Assembly (NCBI GenBank): GCA_024762915.1
Contig: JANTGL010000212.1
Coordinates: 1-5,197 of the forward strand
Length of the DNA stretch: 5,197 bases
Direction of reading: 5' to 3'
From: Bacteroidales bacterium
Lineage (GTDB): Bacteria; Bacteroidota; Bacteroidia; Bacteroidales; JAADGE01
Position 1 is the first letter of the stretch. Each line of letters begins with the position of its first letter. The notes beneath the pieces were generated by a model, which was given only the letters and a program-made list of their open reading frames with translations, was not told where the DNA came from and did no database searches. Shown here piece by piece: positions 1 through 4,476 of this stretch. Made by a program: the position numbers and the translations under genes.

Positions 1-581
1 CCGTAATAACTTAAATCTTGTGCAATTAAAATCAGTTCTTTCACACCTTTCTTTGCCAAATTTTCGGCCTGACTAAAAAGTGTTTCCATAGGAACAGAGA
101 CATGTTTCCCCCGAATCAAAGGAATGGCACAAAATGCACACGTTCGGTCGCAACCTTCGGAAATTTTTAAGTAAGCAAAATGGCTCGGCGTTGAAATAAC
201 ACGTTCACCGAGCAGTTCTTTTTTATAATCAATTTTAAGTTGCTCTACGATTTCTTGCATATCATTTACACCGAAGAATTTATCAACATCATCTATCTCT
301 TTCACAAGTTCATCTTTATATCTCTCGGATAAACAGCCCATTACATATAAATTATCTATTTCCCCCGATTTTTTTGCTTCTGCAAATTCTAAAATCGTAT
401 TAATCGATTCTTCTTTTGCATCGGCAATAAATCCGCAAGTATTAATAACTACGGTATCGGCATCAAAATTAAATTCGTCAAAAGTGAATTCGATATTTTG
501 ATTGCTTATTTGTGTTGCCAAATTTTCGCTGTCCACAAGATTTTTAGAGCAGCCGAGTGTTATGATATTTATTTTTGCCAT
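1..581 (-). CDS. rimO: Ribosomal protein S12 methylthiotransferase RimO, N-terminal part (3' end outside window)
   Basis: RimO is a radical-SAM enzyme with two iron-sulfur clusters that adds a methylthio group to a conserved aspartate of ribosomal protein S12. My own translation from the ATG at 581 gives 193 complete codons before the window edge; the family is usually about 430 residues, so over half is missing. The start MAKINIITLGCSKNLVDSE is the classic RimO/MiaB opening. Visible cluster ligands are C11, C49 and C83 of the N-terminal methylthiotransferase domain, and C144, C148 and C151 (CDRTCAFC) of the radical-SAM CxxxCxxC motif, followed by IRGKH. The CSKNLVDSE form favours RimO over MiaB. 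The leader is A-rich with no clear Shine-Dalgarno sequence. The DUF4143 ATPase gene ends only 46 bp upstream, so read-through into rimO is likely. The first 30 codons and the leader are duplicated at 1950-2084. The missing C-terminal TRAM domain cannot be checked. Confidence 0.95.
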   Translation of the reverse strand, partial: MAKINIITLGCSKNLVDSENLATQISNQNIEFTFDEFNFDADTVVINTCGFIADAKEESINTILEFAEAKKSGEIDNLYVMGCLSERYKDELVKEIDDVDKFFGVNDMQEIVEQLKIDYKKELLGERVISTPSHFAYLKISEGCDRTCAFCAIPLIRGKHVSVPMETLFSQAENLAKKGVKELILIAQDLSYY

Positions 582-629
582 ATTTTTTGTTTGCGAAAAG
601 AAGTTTTATGTGTTTTTTGAAAATAGTTT
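492..629 (-). repeat. Direct repeat DR1, copy A (rimO 5' end plus leader)
   Basis: This segment covers codons 1-30 of intact rimO plus about 48 bp of its upstream leader. It matches 1950-2084 in the same orientation, with about 10 substitutions and 3 gapped bases over 138 positions (roughly 90% identity). The match ends inside the stop codon (628-630) of the DUF4143 ATPase gene. This copy is the functional one, because it continues into the rest of rimO. Confidence 0.9.
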
Positions 630-1860
630 ATATTTTTTTGGTTATTTTTTTATTATCTAAGAGCCAATCAATTGCGTTTATCTGTTTCAAACCGTTATGG
701 TTTCCTATTTCATAATCCGTCGTAATCAGCAGTCTTTCGTTAAAATCCGGAATTTTATTAAACGGAGCCAGTTCTCGTTCAAGTGTTTTTTTTTCTTTAA
801 CAGTATATGCTACTTGAATATATTGTGTATAGCCATCTTTGTTTCGAACAACAAAATCTACTTCAAGATTATCTGTTTTTCCTATCCAAATTTGATAATT
901 TCGACGTAATAATTCAAGAAATATCACATTTTCCAGTAAATGTCCTGCATCTGCCGTAAGTTCTTTTCCTAATAATGCATATCGTAAACCCAAATCTACA
1001 AGGTAGTATTTTTCCCGAGTTGCCAGATGCTGTTTCCCTTTTATATCATATCTGTTTACTTTATAAAAAAGATAAGATTCCACAAGCGTATCAATGTATT
1101 TTGAGACTGTTTTATTGTCAATTTTTTTTCCGCTTGCAGTAAGAACTCTTGCAATATTTCTTGCCGAAACGCTTGAGCCGATACTATCAATCAGAAAATT
1201 AACGACTTCGTTATAAGATGTTTCATAATATATTTTATGCCTTTTCTGTATGTCATTCTCATAAATGTTTTGAAAAACGGTTTTCAGATATTCATATGCA
1301 TAGCTTTCTCCTGATTCAAGGAATCCGACGGATTCAGGGAAGCCCCCTGTTCGCATATAATCAGCAAAAGCACGATCGGGATTTGCTGTTTTTCCGGTAA
1401 ATTCCGAATATTCGGCAAATGAGAACGGCAGAACGTTTATTTCAAATGCCCTGCCTGTAAGGATTGTTGCCAATTCGCTTGATAAAAGGTAAGCATTTGA
1501 GCCGGTAACATATAAATCTATATTTGGCGTAACATATAATCCTTCAAGCAATTTTTCAAATTCGAGAATGTTTTGAACTTCGTCTATGAAAACATAATTT
1601 GTTTCACTTTCAAGCAACAATGATCGGATATAATCATAAATTTCTTTCCAATTTTTATCAGCAAGAAAGCGGAATTCCGGCAAATCCATATTTATGGAAA
1701 TAAGCGACACATTCGGATTTCTTTCCTTTAACAATTCTTGAAATTGTAAAAGTAAAGTCGATTTCCCTGCACGACGAACACCTGTTACAACTTTTATAAA
1801 GTTTTTGTCTTTTAAAACAAAAAGTTTGTCAAGTAATGTTTTTCTTAAAATCTTTTGCAT
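628..1860 (-). CDS. AAA-type ATPase with C-terminal DUF4143 domain
   Basis: This 410-residue protein has the layout of the large AAA_14/DUF4143 family of P-loop ATPases, common and often paralogous in Bacteroidota; their cellular role is not established. Walker A is GVRRAGKST (27-35), Walker B YVFIDE (89-94), and a sensor-like VTGSN (118-122) is followed by LTGRA (134-138) and GGFPE (172-176). Residues about 230-268 look like a winged helix. The C-terminal part (about 300-355) has the E...VDFVV...YIQVAY pattern of the PD-(D/E)XK-like fold in DUF4143, but the usual E-x-K is replaced by Q349-V-A351, so nuclease activity is doubtful. No signal peptide or membrane segment is seen. The ATG at 1860 has a -7 box 23 bp upstream, so the gene probably starts its own transcript and reads on into rimO. 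The gene lies between two copies of the rimO 5' end, which suggests insertion. Length is normal for the family and the frame is intact. Confidence 0.9.
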   Translation of the reverse strand: MQKILRKTLLDKLFVLKDKNFIKVVTGVRRAGKSTLLLQFQELLKERNPNVSLISINMDLPEFRFLADKNWKEIYDYIRSLLLESETNYVFIDEVQNILEFEKLLEGLYVTPNIDLYVTGSNAYLLSSELATILTGRAFEINVLPFSFAEYSEFTGKTANPDRAFADYMRTGGFPESVGFLESGESYAYEYLKTVFQNIYENDIQKRHKIYYETSYNEVVNFLIDSIGSSVSARNIARVLTASGKKIDNKTVSKYIDTLVESYLFYKVNRYDIKGKQHLATREKYYLVDLGLRYALLGKELTADAGHLLENVIFLELLRRNYQIWIGKTDNLEVDFVVRNKDGYTQYIQVAYTVKEKKTLERELAPFNKIPDFNERLLITTDYEIGNHNGLKQINAIDWLLDNKKITKKI

Positions 1861-1883
1861 GTCATTATTTCAATTTTATACTG

Positions 1884-1891
1884 CAAAGATA
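1884..1891 (-). promoter_or_regulatory. Putative Bacteroidota -7 promoter box for the DUF4143 ATPase
   Basis: Read on the minus strand this is TATCTTTG, a full match to the Bacteroidota -7 consensus TAnnTTTG, 23 bp upstream of the ATG at 1860. A TTG lies 22 bp further upstream, slightly more than the usual 19-21 bp spacing for the -33 element, so the promoter may be weak or assisted. The leader would be short (roughly 15-20 nt). Confidence 0.55.
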
Positions 1892-1896
1892 ATTAA

Positions 1897-1936
1897 AATT
1901 CCTCAAAGTTTTACAATATCTTAAGTTTGAGGAATT
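1897..1936. repeat. 11-bp perfect inverted repeat beside the ATPase promoter
   Basis: The arms AATTCCTCAAA (1897-1907) and TTTGAGGAATT (1926-1936) are perfectly complementary and separated by 18 bp. The repeat lies immediately upstream of the -7 box at 1884-1891 and covers the region where the -33 element should be, a position suited to an operator. It also lies inside the ATPase unit, close to its junction with DR1 copy B at 1950, so an alternative reading is an end structure of the inserted unit. Confidence 0.6.
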
Positions 1937-2039
1937 GTTTTGGGAGTTTGATATTTTGATTGTTTATTTGTGTTACCGGATTTTCGCTGTCCGTAAGATT
2001 TTTAGAGCAGCCGAGTGTAATAATATTTATTTTTGCCAT
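1911..2039 (-). pseudogene. Truncated second copy of the rimO 5' end (42 codons)
   Basis: The ATG at 2039 opens MAKINIITLGCSKNL, identical to RimO residues 1-15, and follows the RimO sequence to residue 30 (NNQNI). It then diverges and stops at 1911-1913. Changes relative to the intact gene include V16T, L21P, A22V and S26N, as expected of unconstrained sequence. The remaining UPF0004 and radical-SAM domains are absent, so it cannot act as an enzyme. The first start-proximal cysteine (C11) is still present. It keeps the ancestral leader and might still be transcribed, but I regard it as a remnant of the event that placed the ATPase gene between rimO and its original upstream DNA. Confidence 0.85.
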
Positions 2040-2084
2040 ATTTTTTTTGCGAAAAGACGTTTTATGTATTTTTGAAAATAGTTT
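1950..2084 (-). repeat. Direct repeat DR1, copy B (displaced rimO 5' end plus leader)
   Basis: This is the second, degenerate copy of 492-629 in the same orientation. The match starts at rimO codon 30 and runs through the start codon (2037-2039) and about 45 bp of leader, then ends abruptly at 2084. Beyond that point copy A runs into the ATPase gene, while copy B runs into the spacer after the secreted-protein gene. The 1320 bp between the copies consists of the ATPase gene and its promoter region. Confidence 0.9.
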
Positions 2085-2134
2085 GAGCTTGTTTGAATAT
2101 TATATAGATAAAATTCTCTGTTATATCTGGTCTT

Positions 2135-2809
2135 TCAATCCCGACAAAAACCATCTTCCTCCGGATCAAAAAATAATTCCTCTTCCCTAATTTTTTCATA
2201 ATTACCCAAAGTATCCAATTTGTAAGTAATTTCTAAATATGGATGTTCACAACCAAATTCAATATATTCAAACAAATGAACCTCGTATCCGTCGGATAAA
2301 GATTTAACATAAGTTTTATTTAAATCATGTTTTATTATTCTAAAATTATCTTCGATAAATGTAAATTCATACCAAGGAGATGAATTTGTTAGTAAAGCAA
2401 TATAACTTAGTGCTTCATATTGATTTTTTATTGGTGCAAAATATTCTTTTACCTTTTGTTTAGAATCAATTAATACATATTCGTTTTTAACTTTAATAAT
2501 CAGACATATAGTATTAAAAGCAAGTCCACCGGCTTTTTTAATACCTTTTTTTTCATAATTCCTAAAGTATAATCCTAAAACCATTTTATATCTTGGCTTC
2601 AAACCATTATAATATGCCGGCACTTCTAATAATTTATCAAATCCAAATTCTTTATACAAGTAAGTACTATCATATAATAAACTTTCAGGTGTACCTTTGA
2701 TCAGAGTACAAGGTTTATCGAAAACTTTATACTTATCTTGACTTTGAGAAAATAAATTTCCGGAGAATAATATTATAATTAAACATAGTATGACCAATCT
2801 GTCTTTCAT
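2135..2809 (-). CDS. Secreted protein of unknown function
   Basis: A 224-residue protein. Residues 1-21 form a typical Sec signal peptide (MKDR, then a hydrophobic stretch ending LFS before QSQD). C9 is not in a lipobox, so a soluble periplasmic or secreted protein of about 200 residues is expected. Visible landmarks are YFAPIKNQYEALSY (123-136), VHLFEYIEFGCEHPY (177-191) and the C-terminal FFDPEEDGFCRD (213-224). The FAPI...EALSY and DPEEDG-x-C-x-D patterns remind me of a widespread uncharacterised family of small exported bacterial proteins; this is from memory and unverified. C187 and C222 could form a disulfide, and C34 and C102 are also present. No catalytic motif is recognised. A -7 box lies 44 bp upstream of the ATG, so it is probably transcribed separately. 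It sits between the two ATPase units and may predate either or both. Confidence 0.8.
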   Translation of the reverse strand: MKDRLVILCLIIILFSGNLFSQSQDKYKVFDKPCTLIKGTPESLLYDSTYLYKEFGFDKLLEVPAYYNGLKPRYKMVLGLYFRNYEKKGIKKAGGLAFNTICLIIKVKNEYVLIDSKQKVKEYFAPIKNQYEALSYIALLTNSSPWYEFTFIEDNFRIIKHDLNKTYVKSLSDGYEVHLFEYIEFGCEHPYLEITYKLDTLGNYEKIREEELFFDPEEDGFCRD

Positions 2810-2852
2810 TCAATAAGAGTATTTAATCTTTATTGTTAAATTTCTTGTAATA

Positions 2853-2860
2853 CAAAACTA
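2853..2860 (-). promoter_or_regulatory. Putative -7 promoter box for the secreted-protein gene
   Basis: Read on the minus strand this is TAGTTTTG, which fits TAnnTTTG and lies 43 bp upstream of the ATG at 2809. A TTTG occurs 12 bp upstream, too close for a canonical -33 box, so the call rests on the -7 element and its position alone. Confidence 0.4.
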
Positions 2861-2952
2861 TCCGTTTATAACCAAAGGTAAATTTTACAAAAACAAAAAT
2901 AATAATAAATGCGGAACAAAATCATAAGAATGTCTGAAAAGTCAGCAGAGGT

Positions 2953-3054
2953 GTTATTCTGATCTTGTTTAACTTCGTTAATCCTTCGGGTTCAGGATCT
3001 CAACAAACAAAATTTTAGTGATTTATAAAGATGCTGAAACAAGTTCAGCATGAC
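2953..3054. repeat. MITE/REP-like palindromic element
   Basis: The left end (2953-2972) and the reverse complement of the right end (3054-3035) agree at 16 of 20 positions (GTyATkCTGAwCTTGTTT consensus), giving imperfect terminal inverted repeats on a 102-bp element. The right end is itself a hairpin with 8-bp arms ATGCTGAA and TTCAGCAT around ACAAG (3031-3051). The left half contains TTAACTTCGTTAA (2969-2981) and a half-related TTCAGGATCT (2991-3000). Motifs of the type CCTGAACTTGTTTCAGG are, from memory, frequent dispersed intergenic repeats in Bacteroidota and relatives. No target duplication is evident. As RNA it could slow or end transcription from the upstream ATPase, but no T-run follows. 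Confidence 0.6.
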
Positions 3055-3088
3055 TTCAAACTTTTTATACAGCCACATGATTTAATAC

Positions 3089-3136
3089 ATTTTTCACCTT
3101 TAGGTATGTTACCGATTGGTGAGAAATTAAAAATAA
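3089..3136. repeat. Direct repeat DR2, copy L
   Basis: These 48 bp match 4429-4476 in the same orientation, with mismatches only at 3095, 3115, 3123 and 3133 (44 of 48 identical). The similarity stops just past 3136. The copy overlaps the stop codon (3127-3129) and last codons of the ATPase gene at 3127-4284, so the repeat sequence supplies that gene's terminus. It contains the ACC-N4-GGT-N5-ACC-N4-GGT pattern (3096-3120). Confidence 0.9.
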
Positions 3137-4284
3137 CTTTCCGGTTTAATATTAAAAAATTGTTTTTTAAACCAGATTTCAAAAGCCGGATCCAATAATT
3201 CATATGTATTGCTTATTTTTTCAATCGTTCCGTTTTCTCGAAGTTTTTTTATATTTTTTGATACATTATTGGATGTTCCCAATTTAAAATCTTTCATCAC
3301 TTTTACGGAACTTAAATGTTTTTGACCGGTTACAATTGCTTTCATCAAGTTAACTTGGGTTTTGCTGCAAATTTCAACTTCTTTTTCGTATAAGGGACTG
3401 TTACCGTTAATTAGCTCATTAAGAGCCGATAACATTTCTTTCTTTGATGTTTTTTTATTCGTTCTGTTCCACGTATAATGTGATAATTGTTGCACATACC
3501 AAGAATGATTTTTCATTAAATTGCAAATGATACCGGCATTTTTTTTATCGATACTTTTTCCGGTTCTCCTGAAAGCATTTACGATAAACGGTATCCATTT
3601 CTCTTTTTTTATTTTCGGAAGTAAGATAATGTCTCCGAATCGGTAAAATGCTTTGTTCGATTTATTAAAAATTTCGGTCATCATATGATTTTGACTTCCG
3701 TACAAACAATACGTGACATTTTTATGATTTTGCCACTCGGCTCTCAACTTTTTCTCAAATTTTTCAAATTCATCATATTCCGAGATATTTTGAAATTCAT
3801 CAATCGCAATAATGTATTTTAATTTCTTTTTTTCGGCTATTTTTTCAGGTAAATTTAATATCTCCGATGCTGTTTTTTTCTCATTTTCAAAATCAAAACT
3901 TAAACTAAATTCACTTTCGGCATCTGCACTGAACTGAAATTTAGGAATAATTGTTTTAAAAAAATCTTTGACCAACTTTATTCTGTCTTCCAACTTCGAA
4001 GCAGATACTTTTATAACTTCTTTTGCAAAAACTTGTAAAAATTCTTCTTCCGATTGTATCGAAAATAAATCAATATGAACGGTTTTAATATTTTTTTCAT
4101 CTTTAATTTCGGCAAAAGCCTTACTCACAAGCGAAGATTTGCCCCATCTGCGAGGCGAAATAATAATTGTATTAATCCCCGATTTTAAATTGGTTAGTAA
4201 TTTTGAGAGTTCTTCCTCTCGATTTGTAAAAGCATCTGTATTTACAATTTTTCCGTATGTAAAAGGTACTTTTGAATCATTCAT
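3127..4284 (-). CDS. AAA/STAND-type P-loop ATPase (archaeal-ATPase-like family)
   Basis: A 385-residue protein of the prokaryotic ATPase family related to PF01637 (MNS clade of STAND ATPases). Members are abundant in Bacteroidota and archaea, and their function is unknown. It opens with PFTYGKIV (7-14) and FTNREEEL (19-26), then Walker A SPRRWGKSS (43-51), Walker B YIIAIDE (157-163) and a sensor-like GSQNH (196-200), then FYRFG (213-217). Residues about 310-372 look like a winged helix (LGTSNNVSKNIKKLRENG), suggesting DNA or partner binding. There is no signal peptide or membrane segment, so it is probably cytoplasmic. Length is typical. The ATG at 4284 follows an A-rich leader without a Shine-Dalgarno sequence. 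A degenerate copy of the DR2 core motif (4303-4327) lies 19 bp upstream of the start. The gene is flanked by DR2 copies and separates ftsY from the downstream genes. It is a different family from the DUF4143 ATPase, so the two are not recent duplicates. Confidence 0.9.
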   Translation of the reverse strand: MNDSKVPFTYGKIVNTDAFTNREEELSKLLTNLKSGINTIIISPRRWGKSSLVSKAFAEIKDEKNIKTVHIDLFSIQSEEEFLQVFAKEVIKVSASKLEDRIKLVKDFFKTIIPKFQFSADAESEFSLSFDFENEKKTASEILNLPEKIAEKKKLKYIIAIDEFQNISEYDEFEKFEKKLRAEWQNHKNVTYCLYGSQNHMMTEIFNKSNKAFYRFGDIILLPKIKKEKWIPFIVNAFRRTGKSIDKKNAGIICNLMKNHSWYVQQLSHYTWNRTNKKTSKKEMLSALNELINGNSPLYEKEVEICSKTQVNLMKAIVTGQKHLSSVKVMKDFKLGTSNNVSKNIKKLRENGTIEKISNTYELLDPAFEIWFKKQFFNIKPESYF

Positions 4285-4472
4285 TTTTATTTTTTTATTT
4301 TTACCTGCAAGTATTATACCAACAGGTAATAATAATAAAACATTTTAAATAATACAATAAAATAACGGAAAAAATTTAATAAGAACATGTAATATACTTA
4401 TTTAATTAATATTATGTAAATATTTTATATTTTTTACCTTTAGGTATGTTACCGTTTGGTGAAAAATTAAAA
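4285..4472. other. AT-rich leader between ftsY and the ATPase gene
   Basis: This 188-bp spacer is extremely AT-rich. It contains DR2 copy R at the ftsY end and the degenerate motif at 4303-4327 near the ATPase start. I find no exact TAnnTTTG box for the ATPase. The best promoter-like stretch, TGGTATAAT on the minus strand, falls inside the 4303-4327 motif and resembles an extended -10 element rather than a Bacteroidota promoter. No terminator hairpin with a T-run follows ftsY. Confidence 0.5.
4303..4327. promoter_or_regulatory. Degenerate third copy of the DR2 core motif in the ATPase leader
   Basis: The spacing ACC-N4-AGT-N5-ACC-N4-GGT matches ACC-N4-GGT-N5-ACC-N4-GGT in the two DR2 copies with one base changed. 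It shares the preceding TTTTT and the words ACCT, GTAT and TACC in register. The outer ends ACCTG and CAGGT are a 5-bp inverted repeat. The site lies 19 bp upstream of the ATG at 4284 and overlaps the most promoter-like sequence there. It could be an operator, a recombination-site relic, or chance in AT-rich DNA. Confidence 0.4.
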
Positions 4473-4476
4473 TTAA
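4429..4476. repeat. Direct repeat DR2, copy R (downstream edge of ftsY)
   Basis: This is the partner of 3089-3136. It begins at the ftsY stop codon (4473-4475) and extends 44 bp downstream of the gene. Because it joins intact ftsY, it is probably the original sequence at this position, and copy L is its displaced or duplicated partner. It includes ACC-N4-GGT-N5-ACC-N4-GGT at 4436-4460, built of overlapping short palindromes (TACCT-TT-AGGTA and GGTA-TGT-TACC). Confidence 0.9.

Larger units (their letters stand above)
2810..3126. other. 317-bp intergenic stretch
   Basis: This gap lies between the two middle genes. It holds the putative promoter of the secreted-protein gene (2853-2860), a MITE/REP-like element (2953-3054) and most of DR2 copy L (3089-3136). 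I see no small coding sequence with a credible start and no RNA gene. No hairpin followed by a T-run, in either direction, is convincing as an intrinsic terminator. Confidence 0.6.

Noticed and set aside
697..909. Open plus-strand frame of 70 codons
   Set aside because: It lies wholly antisense to the DUF4143 ATPase gene, has a low-complexity F/I-rich product, and shows no recognisable domain.
1218..1400. Open plus-strand frame of 60 codons
   Set aside because: It is antisense within the same ATPase gene, with no leader or domain supporting it.
492..2084. Repeat-bearing region as a CRISPR array or a classic transposon
   Set aside because: Only two copies exist, enclosing a gene with no transposase. 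The repeat is a piece of rimO, not a transposon end.
1960..2190. Open plus-strand frame of 76 codons
   Set aside because: It runs antisense through the rimO stub and the end of the secreted-protein gene; the sequence is explained by those features.
628..4284. The two ATPases as parts of an anti-phage defence system
   Set aside because: Both belong to families seen alone in many genomes. No paired nuclease, toxin, protease or reverse transcriptase is nearby, and the genes are separated by a gene with its own promoter.
4139..4348. Open plus-strand frame of 69 codons ending in PASIIPTGNNNKTF
   Set aside because: Most of it is antisense to the ATPase gene, including its Walker A region. The end resembles the frames through DR2, but none has a credible gene context.
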